NCBI RefSeq assembly: GCF_000186265.1
Contig: NC_014934.1
Location: forward strand, 4,278,001 to 4,342,000
DNA: 64,000 nt
DNA from: Cellulophaga algicola DSM 14237
GTDB lineage: Bacteria; Bacteroidota; Bacteroidia; Flavobacteriales; Flavobacteriaceae
Direction of reading: 5' to 3'
Part shown: in pieces, positions 44,911 to 54,232 of the stretch
Layout of the letters: the number at the start of each line of letters is the position of its first letter
Numbering within the stretch: the first letter of the stretch is position 1
Program-made: the position numbers and the translations under genes
The notes under the pieces: model-generated
Database searches by the model: none
Seen by the model: only the letters and a program-made list of their open reading frames with translations
Told to the model about the DNA's origin: nothing

Positions 44911-46464
44911 TTACTTTATTTTTTTTCCTCCTAGATGAATGCAATCATATAATTCTTGTACACCATTAAAAGGAACAGGATTTTTCTGATATTTATAGGT
45001 AGATCTTAAATCTCTATTCAAATCAATGTCATCTACATTCACTTGAATATCTTCCATATGAAACTGACATGGATGTTCATACCCAGCAGCATGGGTAATT
45101 TCTAAAAATTCTTTTCTAAAAGATTTAAAATACTGAGCCAAACGTTCTGATTTTAACGGAATATCTATACCGTTTTGCAACCATTTATTTTGTGTTGCTA
45201 TACCTGTAGGGCAACGATTGGTATGGCATACCTGCGCTTGAATACACCCAATGCTCATCATGGCTTCACGGGCAACATTAATACAATCTGCTCCCATAGC
45301 AAAAGCCATAGCGGCCTTAGCAGGAAAACCTAATTTACCGCTTCCTATAAATACAATCCTATCTGTTAATTCTCTATTTAAAAATACTTTATAGACACTA
45401 GAAAATCCATATACCCATGGTAAGGAAACATGATCTGCAAAACTAGGAGGAGCAGCACCAGTACCACCTTCACCACCATCAACCGTAATAAAATCTGGGC
45501 CTTTACCCGTTTTTTTCATGATATCTGCCAATTGTTCCCATTGGTCTAATTTTCCAATAGCTCCTTTTATACCTACAGGTAAACCTGTTTCTTCTGCAAT
45601 TTTTTCAATTAATTGTAATAACTCAGGTACATTTTTAAAGGCTTTGTGTGTCGCAGGAGACAATACATCTTTACCCACTTCTACACCTCTAATTTCTGCT
45701 AATTCAGGGGTTATTTTAGCACCTGGTAAAACACCTCCTTTTCCTGGTTTAGCTCCTTGAGATAATTTAATTTCAATAGCTTTTATACATGGATTGTCCT
45801 CAACTAATTTTTTTAGCTTTTCTATAGATAAGCTTCCTTCATCACTGCGGACACCAAAATATCCTGTTCCAAAATGAAAAACTACATCTCCTCCTTGTTT
45901 GTGGTAAGGAGAAAGTCCACCTTCACCCGTATTGTGATAAGCATCTGCTAAACCAACACCTTTATTCATTGCTGATACAGCTGCAGCAGAAAGTGAGCCA
46001 AAACTCATCGCTGATACATTAATAACAGAAGCGGGTCTGTATGGTTTTCTACGTTTATTATAAGCACCAATTACTTTAGCACAAGGAACAAAACTTGAAT
46101 CTTCTAAATTAGGATGGTTTTTTGGAACTTCATATGCCATCATCTGATTTTTCACAAAGATATATTGGTGTGCATAAATATCTCTATCGGTACCAAAACC
46201 TTCGTAATTATTTTCTTTTTTTGCAGAGGCATAAATCCACCCACGTTCAATACGATTAAAGGGTAATTCTTCTCTATTATTTGAAACAAAATATTGACGC
46301 ATTTCTGGTCCAATACTTTCTAACCAATATCTAATATGACCAACTAAAGGAAAGTTATGCGAAATAGTATGCGCTTTTTGGAAAAAAACGTCTCGAATAG
46401 CTATAATTAAAATAACTAATAGAACCCAACCATACCAAGGAATCTTTACAATAAAATCAATCAT
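44911..46464 (-). CDS. FMN-binding glutamate synthase family protein
   Basis: The 517-aa protein has an N-terminal transmembrane helix (about 8-25) and a GltB-like FMN-binding barrel. Visible features are VSAMSFGSLSAAAVSAMNKG, IEIKLSQGAKPGKGG, FITVDGGEGGTGAAP and the Cys cluster CIQAQVCHTNRCPTGIA, typical of glutamate synthase central/FMN domains with an iron-sulphur site. It lacks the amidotransferase domain, so it is a stand-alone ferredoxin-dependent-type oxidoreductase whose real substrate is uncertain. A TAnnTTTG box lies 36 bases upstream. Confidence 0.9.
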   Translation of the reverse strand: MIDFIVKIPWYGWVLLVILIIAIRDVFFQKAHTISHNFPLVGHIRYWLESIGPEMRQYFVSNNREELPFNRIERGWIYASAKKENNYEGFGTDRDIYAHQYIFVKNQMMAYEVPKNHPNLEDSSFVPCAKVIGAYNKRRKPYRPASVINVSAMSFGSLSAAAVSAMNKGVGLADAYHNTGEGGLSPYHKQGGDVVFHFGTGYFGVRSDEGSLSIEKLKKLVEDNPCIKAIEIKLSQGAKPGKGGVLPGAKITPELAEIRGVEVGKDVLSPATHKAFKNVPELLQLIEKIAEETGLPVGIKGAIGKLDQWEQLADIMKKTGKGPDFITVDGGEGGTGAAPPSFADHVSLPWVYGFSSVYKVFLNRELTDRIVFIGSGKLGFPAKAAMAFAMGADCINVAREAMMSIGCIQAQVCHTNRCPTGIATQNKWLQNGIDIPLKSERLAQYFKSFRKEFLEITHAAGYEHPCQFHMEDIQVNVDDIDLNRDLRSTYKYQKNPVPFNGVQELYDCIHLGGKKIK

Positions 46465-46499
46465 AAACGGAAATTTTCAAATAAAATTATTAAGAATAG

Positions 46500-46507
46500 C
46501 AAACCTA
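46500..46507 (-). promoter_or_regulatory. -7-type promoter box before glutamate-synthase-like gene
   Basis: On the minus strand this reads TAGGTTTG, a perfect TAnnTTTG, with a TTG 16 bases upstream within the preceding terminator. The implied start is about 30 bases before the ATG at 46464. Confidence 0.4.
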
Positions 46508-46508
46508 T

Positions 46509-46554
46509 AAAAAAAATCGAGTTCAAAATTAATTTTTATCAAAAGAGAACTCGA
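46509..46554 (-). terminator. Intrinsic terminator after M20 amidohydrolase
   Basis: On the minus strand an 8-bp stem (TCGAGTTC with GAACTCGA, 46547-46554 and 46517-46524) around a 22-base AT-rich loop is followed by eight T, 20 bases after the M20 stop codon. Confidence 0.75.
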
Positions 46555-46573
46555 AAAATTTACAGTAGGGTTC

Positions 46574-47851
46574 CTATTTTTTATTTAGATAATCTAAACT
46601 CAATGTTGTAAGTGCTTTAACCCCTAAAAACATACCACTATCATCTATTTTAAAATCTGGAGTATGATGAGGAAATGCTTCTGTATTTCCTGGAGTCATA
46701 CCTCCTAAAAAGAAATAAAATCCAGGTACTTTTTCTTGAAAAAAGCTAAAATCCTCACCACCAGTAGTTGCTTTTATTAAACGTACTTGTGCTACACCTG
46801 CTACTTTTTGTAATGTAGGTACCATTGCTTCAGTTAGTTGTTCATCATTGTAAGTAATGGCCGTATTGTTTTGAAATTCTATAGTTGCAGATCCGCCATA
46901 GGCTTTAGCAAGGCCCTCAGTCATTTCTGTCATGCGACGAACAATTAGAGTTTTCATATCGGGATCTAACGTACGAACAGTTCCAATCATTTCTGCACTT
47001 TCTGGAATTATATTAAAGCGCACTCCCGAGGTTATTTTCCCAACAGTAATTACAGCAGGTTCTACAAGCAAATTAGATTCTCTACTGATGATTGATTGAT
47101 ACCCATCAATAATTTTTGCTGAAATGTAAATTGGATCTACACCTCCCCAAGGTTGTGACCCATGTGTTTGTTTTCCTTTTACATGAACAACAAAACGCTC
47201 TACAGCTGCCATAGTACCTCCGGGTTTATAACCAATTACTCCTACCGGGGTAGCACTATTAATATGCAGACCAAAAATGGCATCTACATCAGGATTAGTT
47301 AACACTCCTTCTTTAATCATTAATGCAGCTCCTCCTTCTTCTCCTGGAGGCGGACCTTCTTCTGCTGGTTGAAAAATAAATTTTATGGTACCGTTAATCT
47401 TGTCTTTATTTTTTGATAAAACTTCTGCCACGCCCATTAGTATTGCAATATGCGTATCATGACCACAAGCATGCATCACTCCAATTTCGGCTCCTAGAAA
47501 CTCACCAGTTTCTTTAGATTTAAAAGGTAAATCACCACGTTCTGTAACAGGTAAACCATCAATATCTGCTCTTAAAGCAACAACTTTTCCTGGCTTATTT
47601 CCTTTTAAAACACCAACAACACCAGTTTTTGCTACTCCTGTTTGCACTTCTATCCCTAGGGAAATTAAGTGTTTAGCAATTTTTTCTGCAGTTTTAAACT
47701 CCCGATTAGAGAGCTCTGGATATTGATGAAAATCTCTACGCCAATCTATTACTTTCTGTTCTACTGATTTAAAATCTTTCTCCGATACTGCGTTTTGAGC
47801 AAATGCACAAAACCCAAAAAGCAGAAAACCTTTGAGTACAAGTTTGTTCAT
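46574..47851 (-). CDS. Exported M20 family amidohydrolase
   Basis: The 425-aa protein has a signal peptide (LLFGFCAFAQ) and the M20D amidohydrolase pattern: ALRADIDGLPV, VMHACGHDTHIA (metal ligands), EEGPPPGEEGG and the late ligand region PHHTPDF. Members hydrolyse N-acyl or peptide amide bonds of amino acids with a bimetal centre. It lies 3 bases after the DsrE gene and is clearly cotranscribed. The substrate is not evident. Confidence 0.92.
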   Translation of the reverse strand: MNKLVLKGFLLFGFCAFAQNAVSEKDFKSVEQKVIDWRRDFHQYPELSNREFKTAEKIAKHLISLGIEVQTGVAKTGVVGVLKGNKPGKVVALRADIDGLPVTERGDLPFKSKETGEFLGAEIGVMHACGHDTHIAILMGVAEVLSKNKDKINGTIKFIFQPAEEGPPPGEEGGAALMIKEGVLTNPDVDAIFGLHINSATPVGVIGYKPGGTMAAVERFVVHVKGKQTHGSQPWGGVDPIYISAKIIDGYQSIISRESNLLVEPAVITVGKITSGVRFNIIPESAEMIGTVRTLDPDMKTLIVRRMTEMTEGLAKAYGGSATIEFQNNTAITYNDEQLTEAMVPTLQKVAGVAQVRLIKATTGGEDFSFFQEKVPGFYFFLGGMTPGNTEAFPHHTPDFKIDDSGMFLGVKALTTLSLDYLNKK

Positions 47852-47854
47852 ATA

Positions 47855-48394
47855 TTAAAATTTAATTAATCTATAATCATCATTTTGCAATAACACAAGA
47901 GCAGTCATTGCTGATAGAGAAAGTTGAACTCCATTTATCATTTCAGTCTTTTCTATTTTCCATGAATTTGCAGACTGTCCGCATAAAATAACTTGCACAT
48001 CTGCAGTAAGTAAGGCTTTGATTAATTCTAGATTGGGATTTTTAGTCCCATATTTTTTTTTATAAGCAGCATCTGTTAATACATCCTTTGTAGCAGCACC
48101 ATGAATAACTAAGGCCGCTTTGAGCTGATTTACAGGAACTCCCGCTTGAGCATGCATATTTAAAAATCGAGCTCCAGTTTCTATATAGGGGTTAATCTTA
48201 GTATGTTCTTTAGGGCTATTACCCACATCAAAAACAGCCTTAAATTCTTGAGTAGTTGCTACTTTAAAGTCAGGCTTTTCTACTTTAAAAACTTCTCCAA
48301 AATCTTTAATAATTGGTCCTGAAGCTTTTTCTTGTCCAAAACTTAAGTTTAATAGAATAATAGATAGAATTAAAGAATTACGTATAGATTTCAT
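47855..48394 (-). CDS. Exported DsrE family protein
   Basis: The 179-aa product has a signal peptide (LILSIILLNLSFGQ) and a DsrE/DsrF-like Rossmann-type domain with KAALVIHGAATKDVL and VQVILCGQSANSW, where the Cys occupies the position of the family's redox or sulphur-handling Cys. It precedes the M20 amidohydrolase by 3 bases. Its biochemical role is not established by sequence. Confidence 0.82.
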   Translation of the reverse strand: MKSIRNSLILSIILLNLSFGQEKASGPIIKDFGEVFKVEKPDFKVATTQEFKAVFDVGNSPKEHTKINPYIETGARFLNMHAQAGVPVNQLKAALVIHGAATKDVLTDAAYKKKYGTKNPNLELIKALLTADVQVILCGQSANSWKIEKTEMINGVQLSLSAMTALVLLQNDDYRLIKF

Positions 48395-48445
48395 TGTAAA
48401 TTAAATAAAGTGTTGCATATTATGAGAATAATACCCCTTTCTTTT

Positions 48446-48453
48446 CAAATATA
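48446..48453 (-). promoter_or_regulatory. -7-type promoter box before DsrE-M20 operon
   Basis: On the minus strand this reads TATATTTG, a perfect TAnnTTTG, about 50 bases upstream of the DsrE ATG. No clear TTG lies at -33, so confidence is limited. Confidence 0.35.
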
Positions 48454-48513
48454 TTCAAAATGATTTTATCGTTTACGTTTTTTGTTTATAATTATTAGAA
48501 GCATCATTTTAGT

Positions 48514-50898
48514 ATGCTGGCAATTATGGTTAAATTCACGGTTCCAAAAAATTCAAATAAAAAACAGTTGGAAAAATATATAAATCAATTAAATGATGCT
48601 CAACGAGCACCAGTTTTACATAAAGATGGACCGTTAATTGTTATTGCTGGTGCAGGATCGGGAAAAACACGTGTATTAACGTACCGAATTGCTTATTTAA
48701 TGAGTTTAGGAATAGACTCATTCAATATTCTGGCATTGACATTCACCAACAAGGCTGCTCGAGAAATGAAAGCTAGGATTGCTGCTATTGTAGGTAATGC
48801 TGAAGCAAAGAACTTAATGATGGGAACTTTCCACTCGGTTTTTGCTAGAATATTACGTTATGATGGTGATAAATTAGGGTATCCCAGCAATTTTACAATT
48901 TATGATACGCAAGATTCTCAACGTTTAATAGCTTCTATCATCAAAGAAATGGGACTTGATAAGGATGTATACAAATACAAACAAGTTCAAAATAGAATAT
49001 CCTCCTATAAGAATAGCCTTATTACGGTAAGAGCCTATTTTAATGATGCTGAATTACAAGAGGCAGATGCAATGGCTAAACGCCCAAGAATGGGAGATAT
49101 CTATCAAAATTACGTAGATAGATGTTTTAAAGCAGGAGCAATGGATTTTGATGATTTATTGTTGAGAACTAATGAGTTACTAAACAAATTTCCAGAAGTT
49201 CTAGCCAAATATCAAGACCGTTTTAGGTATATTTTGGTAGATGAGTACCAAGATACAAATCATTCTCAGTATCTAATTATTAAAGCATTATCAGATAAGT
49301 TTCAGAATATTTGTGTGGTAGGAGATGATGCTCAAAGTATTTATTCATTTCGTGGCGCCAACATTAGTAATATTTTAAATTTTCAGAAAGATTATGATAA
49401 TGTAGTTATGTACCGTTTGGAACAAAATTATCGTTCTACACGAAATATTGTAAATGCGGCCAATTCTATCATTGCAAAAAATACAAATCAGCTAGAAAAA
49501 GTTGTTTGGACAGATAATGATGATGGTCCTGCTATAAAAGTTCACAGAAGTACTACAGATGCCGAAGAAGGTAGGTTTGTTGCAGGTTCTATTTTTGAAA
49601 ACCGCATGCAACACCAAATGTCTAACGGAAGTTTTGCGGTACTTTATCGTACCAATTCACAATCAAGAGCCATAGAAGATGCTTTGCGTAAACGCGATAT
49701 TCCTTACCGTATCTATGGCGGATTATCATTCTATCAAAGAAAAGAAATTAAAGATGTACTTTATTATTTGCGATTAGTAATTAATCCTAAAGATGAAGAA
49801 GCATTAAAACGGGTCATAAATTTTCCTGCACGCGGAATAGGTATGAGCACCTTAGATAAACTGACTGTAGCGGCTAATCATTATGGACGATCTATTTTTG
49901 AAGTAATTGAAAATTTAGACCGAATAAACTTAAAAATAAATGCCGGTACCAAAAGAAAGTTAGTAGATTTCACCAACATGATTAAGGGTTTTCAAATCAT
50001 GAATGAAACTGTTAATGCTTTTGAAATATCGGAACACGTTACTAAAAAAACTGGAATTCTCTTAGAGTTTAAAAAAGATGGTACCCCCGAAGGTATTGCC
50101 CGAATGGACAATATAGAGGAGCTTTTAAATGGTATAAAAGATTTTGTTGAAGGACAAAAAGAAGTAGTAGATGCTACCGGAAATATTAGTGAATTCCTTG
50201 AGGATGTAGCCCTAGCTACAGATTTAGATAATGATACTGGTGATGATGACCGGGTGGCATTAATGACAATTCACTTGGCAAAAGGACTAGAATTTCCCCA
50301 TGTATATATTGTTGGGATGGAAGAAGATTTATTCCCTTCTGGTATGAGTATGAGCACTCGTAGTGAGTTAGAAGAGGAGCGAAGGTTGTTCTATGTTGCC
50401 ATTACCAGAGCAGAAAAACAAGCTTATTTAACGTATACACAGAATAGGTACCGTTGGGGTAAATTAATTGATGCTGAACCTAGTCGCTTTTTAGAAGAAA
50501 TTGATGAGAAATATATTGAAAATTTAACCCCTATAGATAATCCTGGATACCGTTATAAATCTATGATTGATACGGATATATTTGGAGAGGTAGATAAAAG
50601 TAGACTTCGTCAAATTAAACCTACCAGTGGTATTCCACCAAGTACGGCTAAACCAAATGAAAATCAGCTTAGAAAATTAAGAAAATTAAAACCAGAATTA
50701 GCACAACCTATTGGTAATACAAATACTGTAGATCCTAATTTAGCAGAGGGGAGCTTAATTAATCATACTCGTTTTGGTCGTGGTACCGTTGTAAAAATAG
50801 AAGGTGTTGGTAATGACCGTAAAGCAGAAATTCAATTTGATGGTGCAGGGATTAAAAAACTGCTTCTCCGTTTTGCTAAACTAGAAATAATTGGTTAA
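48514..50898 (+). CDS. uvrD: UvrD/PcrA-type superfamily 1 DNA helicase
   Basis: The 794-aa protein is a 3'-5' DNA helicase for repair and replication. Motifs are complete: GAGSGKTR (about residue 46), TFTNKAAREMK, VDEYQDTN (about 242), GDDAQSIYSFRGA, RLEQNYRST, MTIHLAKGLEFPHVY and VAITRAEKQAY. A C-terminal tail carries a Tudor-like segment (GRGTVVKIEGVGNDRKAEIQF). The start is uncertain: related proteins begin near EKYINQLNDAQRAP, which would favour a TTG at 48568 over the ATGs at 48514 or 48526. Confidence 0.95.
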   Translation: MLAIMVKFTVPKNSNKKQLEKYINQLNDAQRAPVLHKDGPLIVIAGAGSGKTRVLTYRIAYLMSLGIDSFNILALTFTNKAAREMKARIAAIVGNAEAKNLMMGTFHSVFARILRYDGDKLGYPSNFTIYDTQDSQRLIASIIKEMGLDKDVYKYKQVQNRISSYKNSLITVRAYFNDAELQEADAMAKRPRMGDIYQNYVDRCFKAGAMDFDDLLLRTNELLNKFPEVLAKYQDRFRYILVDEYQDTNHSQYLIIKALSDKFQNICVVGDDAQSIYSFRGANISNILNFQKDYDNVVMYRLEQNYRSTRNIVNAANSIIAKNTNQLEKVVWTDNDDGPAIKVHRSTTDAEEGRFVAGSIFENRMQHQMSNGSFAVLYRTNSQSRAIEDALRKRDIPYRIYGGLSFYQRKEIKDVLYYLRLVINPKDEEALKRVINFPARGIGMSTLDKLTVAANHYGRSIFEVIENLDRINLKINAGTKRKLVDFTNMIKGFQIMNETVNAFEISEHVTKKTGILLEFKKDGTPEGIARMDNIEELLNGIKDFVEGQKEVVDATGNISEFLEDVALATDLDNDTGDDDRVALMTIHLAKGLEFPHVYIVGMEEDLFPSGMSMSTRSELEEERRLFYVAITRAEKQAYLTYTQNRYRWGKLIDAEPSRFLEEIDEKYIENLTPIDNPGYRYKSMIDTDIFGEVDKSRLRQIKPTSGIPPSTAKPNENQLRKLRKLKPELAQPIGNTNTVDPNLAEGSLINHTRFGRGTVVKIEGVGNDRKAEIQFDGAGIKKLLLRFAKLEIIG

Positions 50899-50918
50899 AA
50901 GTACGCTAATAAACTGTT

Positions 50919-51206
50919 ATGGAAATATACTTAAGTGTTCATATTAAAAGTAAACCTGAACATCAGGAAAATGTAAAAGCTATTCTACAAAATTTAGTGG
51001 TGCAAACCTTGAAGGAAGATGGTTGTATAAGGTATGATTTACATCAAGGTATTGATGATGAAAGTACCTTTGTTTTTTATGAAATCTGGAAAGATCAAAA
51101 AGCATTGGATTTCCATAATCAAACATCCTATATAAAAGCACTAGGTAACTCATTGGAAAATAAGTTAGTATCTGAAGCTGTATTGGTAAAAACAACCAAA
51201 CTCTAA
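50919..51206 (+). CDS. ABM-domain monooxygenase
   Basis: The 95-aa product is a single antibiotic-biosynthesis-monooxygenase fold (dimeric alpha/beta barrel) of the YgiN type. It shows CIRYDLHQGIDDESTFVFYE and DFHNQTSYIKALGN. Such proteins oxidise quinones or other small molecules without cofactors. It lies 20 bases after the helicase and 5 before the VOC gene. Confidence 0.85.
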   Translation: MEIYLSVHIKSKPEHQENVKAILQNLVVQTLKEDGCIRYDLHQGIDDESTFVFYEIWKDQKALDFHNQTSYIKALGNSLENKLVSEAVLVKTTKL

Positions 51207-51211
51207 ATAAG

Positions 51212-51595
51212 ATGTTTAAAGGAATTCATCATATTGCTATTATCTGTTCTGATTATCAAAAATCTAAACACTTCTACTCCGAAATTCTAGGGTTACAAAT
51301 TCTTCAGGAAGTGTACCGAGAAGAAAGAGATTCTTATAAATTAGATCTTGCTATTAATGGAAATTATTGTGTTGAGTTGTTTTCTTTTCCTAAAGCGCCA
51401 TCTAGGCCTTCTTATCCTGAGGCCTCTGGTTTGCGGCATTTAGCCTTTGAAGTTTACGATATTGAAGGTACCGTAAAAGAACTAAATATAAAAGGTGTAC
51501 CAACAGAAGCAATAAAAATAGATGAACATACTGGAAAGAAATTTACCTTCTTTGCAGACCCAGATAATTTGCCCTTAGAACTGTACCAAAATTAG
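51212..51595 (+). CDS. VOC family protein, glyoxalase I-like (GloA2/YaeR type)
   Basis: The 127-aa protein starts FKGIHHIAIICSDYQKSKHF and ends FADPDNLPLELYQN, the typical ends of small vicinal-oxygen-chelate proteins. Metal ligands are predicted at His in HHIAI, Glu in YCVELFSF, His in GLRHLAFEV and Glu in PLELYQ. It may detoxify electrophiles such as methylglyoxal, and the exact substrate is unknown. It is cotranscribed with the ABM gene. Confidence 0.88.
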   Translation: MFKGIHHIAIICSDYQKSKHFYSEILGLQILQEVYREERDSYKLDLAINGNYCVELFSFPKAPSRPSYPEASGLRHLAFEVYDIEGTVKELNIKGVPTEAIKIDEHTGKKFTFFADPDNLPLELYQN

Positions 51596-51712
51596 CTTCA
51601 ACAAATCTCTTTTTTCTATTTTTTCTTTAAACAGTACGATAACAATTACGTAAAGTTTAACTAACCATAGAGTGAGATAATAGTATCATTTTTGATGAAA
51701 ATTTTACTATTT

Positions 51713-53410
51713 ATGTCAACCAAGAACACTACGAGAAGAAAATTTATCGAAAGGACCTTATTAGCTTCGGGAGCTATTATTTTAGCTCCTAATTTTATAA
51801 GCTGTAAAAAAGATGAAGACCTTACGGTATCAGAATTAGATACCACACAACTTACAATCAAAAATTTTAATGAAGGAGTCGCTAGTTTTGATCCAAGTAG
51901 TTCTTCTGTATTGTTATGGACCCGCTATGCTTCCGCCGATGCAGAAATTATTTGGGAAGTAGCTATAGACCCAAGTTTTTCTTCAATTTTACGGAGCGGA
52001 AAAATTACAACAGAAACCTCAAGAGACCATACAATTGCTATTGAATTAACAGCGTTAAATGAAAATTTAAAGCTTTACTACAGGTTTGCTAATATCGCAG
52101 ACAATGCACTATCTGCTACTGGAGAAACAATCACACTTCCTGAAGAAGCTTCTTCTGTAAAACTGGCCGTATGTTCTTGTTCTAATTACCAAGCTGGTCT
52201 ATTTAATACTTATGATGCTATGGCCAATTCAAATGCTGATATCATTGTGCATTTAGGTGATTATTTTTATGAATACGGTGCGGGTGGTTATGGTTCAACA
52301 GCAGAAAATGCATCTTTAAACCGCCAACATAAACCTGCAAATGAAATTATTACATTAGAGGATTATAGAACCAGGTATAAACAATATCGTTCTGATACCG
52401 ATCTACAATTAGCCCATCAGAAAAAACCTTTTATATGTGTTTGGGATGATCATGAAATAGCCAATGACACCTATAAAAATGGTGCTAAAAACCATGATGA
52501 AACAACAGAGGGAAGTTTTGAAATTAGAAAACAAAATGCCTTACAATCATATAGTGAATACTTACCTTTTTCAAGACAAGATAAAGACAATAACAGTATA
52601 ATTTACAGAACTATAAATATTGGGAATCTTGTAAATATGATTATGTTAGATACCCGTCTTATAGGTCGAGATAAACAGTTAAGTCTAGCTAATTACTTTG
52701 ATGCTACTGGCTTAAATACAGTAGCTTTAGAGAACGATTTAAATGATCCTTCAAGAAGTATTTTAGGTACTACACAAAAAGAGTGGTTGCTTAGTGAGTT
52801 AACGAGTAACACCAACCAATGGCAAGTATTAGGCCAACAAGTTTTAATGGGGCAAATGGATATTCCTATTGCGATGCTTACCGCTTTTGGTTCTGAAAAT
52901 TTTGCTGAAATACTCACTGAACTTGTAACTATAAAAGTAAGAATGCAAAACAATGATCCTACCCTAACAGATGCAGAAAAAACAAAGGTTTTAACAACTG
53001 TTCCTTATAATTTAGATGCTTGGGATGGATACCCAGTAGACAGAGAACAAATATATCAGGCATTAAATGGCAAAAAGATAGTTACTTTAGCGGGGGATAC
53101 CCATAATGCTTGGAACAACACATTATACGCAGCAGATGGAACAGAAGTAGGCATAGAGCTTGCTACTTCTAGTATTAGTTCTCCTGGTTTTGAAACTTAT
53201 TTAGGCACAACAGATGCCGCTTTCATTACTGGGTTTCAACAAGCATTAACTACATTAATAGATGGTTTGCGCTATTTTGACGCTTCTAAAAGAGGGTATA
53301 TGATGACTACTTTTACAAAAACTGAAATTACCTCAGAGTGGATTTATGTAGATACTATTTTATCGTCTTCCTATGAAACAAGTATTGGTCATACCATAAC
53401 ATATTCATAA
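51713..53410 (+). CDS. PhoD-like alkaline phosphatase/phosphodiesterase
   Basis: I chose ATG 51713 (565 aa) because it gives a Tat-type leader (TTRRKFIERTLLASG) with a lipobox-like FISC. Earlier TTG/ATG codons would bury the twin-arginine motif. The PhoD metallophosphatase domain shows GDYFYEYG, WDDHEIAND, MLDTRLIGRDKQ and LAGDTHNAW as metal and substrate motifs. It should act outside the cytoplasm to release phosphate from phosphodiesters or monoesters. A strong terminator follows. Confidence 0.92.
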   Translation: MSTKNTTRRKFIERTLLASGAIILAPNFISCKKDEDLTVSELDTTQLTIKNFNEGVASFDPSSSSVLLWTRYASADAEIIWEVAIDPSFSSILRSGKITTETSRDHTIAIELTALNENLKLYYRFANIADNALSATGETITLPEEASSVKLAVCSCSNYQAGLFNTYDAMANSNADIIVHLGDYFYEYGAGGYGSTAENASLNRQHKPANEIITLEDYRTRYKQYRSDTDLQLAHQKKPFICVWDDHEIANDTYKNGAKNHDETTEGSFEIRKQNALQSYSEYLPFSRQDKDNNSIIYRTINIGNLVNMIMLDTRLIGRDKQLSLANYFDATGLNTVALENDLNDPSRSILGTTQKEWLLSELTSNTNQWQVLGQQVLMGQMDIPIAMLTAFGSENFAEILTELVTIKVRMQNNDPTLTDAEKTKVLTTVPYNLDAWDGYPVDREQIYQALNGKKIVTLAGDTHNAWNNTLYAADGTEVGIELATSSISSPGFETYLGTTDAAFITGFQQALTTLIDGLRYFDASKRGYMMTTFTKTEITSEWIYVDTILSSSYETSIGHTITYS

Positions 53411-53426
53411 TATATTTTAGAATTTA

Positions 53427-53457
53427 AAAAACCCATTAGTAGTAACTAATGGGTTTT
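53427..53457 (+). terminator. Intrinsic terminator after PhoD
   Basis: Arms AAAACCCATTAGT and ACTAATGGGTTTT pair perfectly around a 4-base loop, 16 bases after the stop, and the following sequence is T-rich. Confidence 0.85.
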
Positions 53458-53539
53458 CTCTTTGTTTCATAATTACAGAAGCCTTAATTATACACCACTT
53501 GAATAAAAAATAGTACCTTTAAAAGATCATTTTAAAACT

Positions 53540-54160
53540 ATGTCTGAGTTCATTAAAATATATCCGGAAAATCCGAATCCGAAAGAAATAAAAAAGGTAA
53601 TAAACGTTCTTAAAAAAGGCGGACTAATAATTTACCCGACGGATACTGTATACGGTTTAGGTTGTGATATTACCAATACAAAAGCGCTAGAAAAAATTGC
53701 TAGAATTAAAGGTATAAAACTAGATAAGGCAAATTGGTCTTTTATATGTGCCGATTTAAGTAATTTATCTGATTATGTACGCCAGATAGATACACCAACC
53801 TTTAAAATTTTAAAACGAGCTTTACCAGGTCCTTATACATTTATCTTACCAGGGAACAATAACCTTCCTAAAGAGTTTAAAAAGAAAAAGACCGTAGGTA
53901 TTCGTGTGCCAGACAATTCTATAGCTAAGGCAATTGTAGAGGCCCTAGGGAATCCTATTGTATCTACGTCTATACGTGATGAAGATGAAGTTTTAGAGTA
54001 TACCACAGATCCTGAGTTAATTTTTGAAAAATGGCAAAATCTTGTAGATATTGTTATTGATGGTGGTTATGGTGATAATAAAGCATCTACAGTAATTGAT
54101 CTATCGGAGGGAGAACCTATCGTAATTAGAGAAGGTAAAGGTCCTATTGATATTTTCTAA
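53540..54160 (+). CDS. Sua5/YciO/YrdC family protein
   Basis: The 206-aa protein has the YrdC-type fold signature GGLIIYPTDTVYGLGCDITN (residues about 29-48) and the TVGIRVPDN segment. This family includes threonylcarbamoyl-AMP synthases that start t6A tRNA modification. The segment KANWSFICADLSNLSDYV resembles the YciO subgroup, for which the t6A role is less certain than for TsaC/Sua5. It is monocistronic, bounded by terminators. Confidence 0.9.
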   Translation: MSEFIKIYPENPNPKEIKKVINVLKKGGLIIYPTDTVYGLGCDITNTKALEKIARIKGIKLDKANWSFICADLSNLSDYVRQIDTPTFKILKRALPGPYTFILPGNNNLPKEFKKKKTVGIRVPDNSIAKAIVEALGNPIVSTSIRDEDEVLEYTTDPELIFEKWQNLVDIVIDGGYGDNKASTVIDLSEGEPIVIREGKGPIDIF

Positions 54161-54186
54161 CAAATAAGAATTAAAATGTAAGTATA

Positions 54187-54214
54187 AAAAAAGGCGACCA
54201 ATTGGTCGCCTTTT
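54187..54214. terminator. Bidirectional terminator between convergent genes
   Basis: A near-perfect palindrome with arms AAAAGGCGACCA and TGGTCGCCTTTT serves both the Sua5/YciO gene (+) and the OmpA lipoprotein gene (-), with A and T tracts on the two sides. Confidence 0.85.
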
Positions 54215-54232
54215 ATATGATATATCAATTTA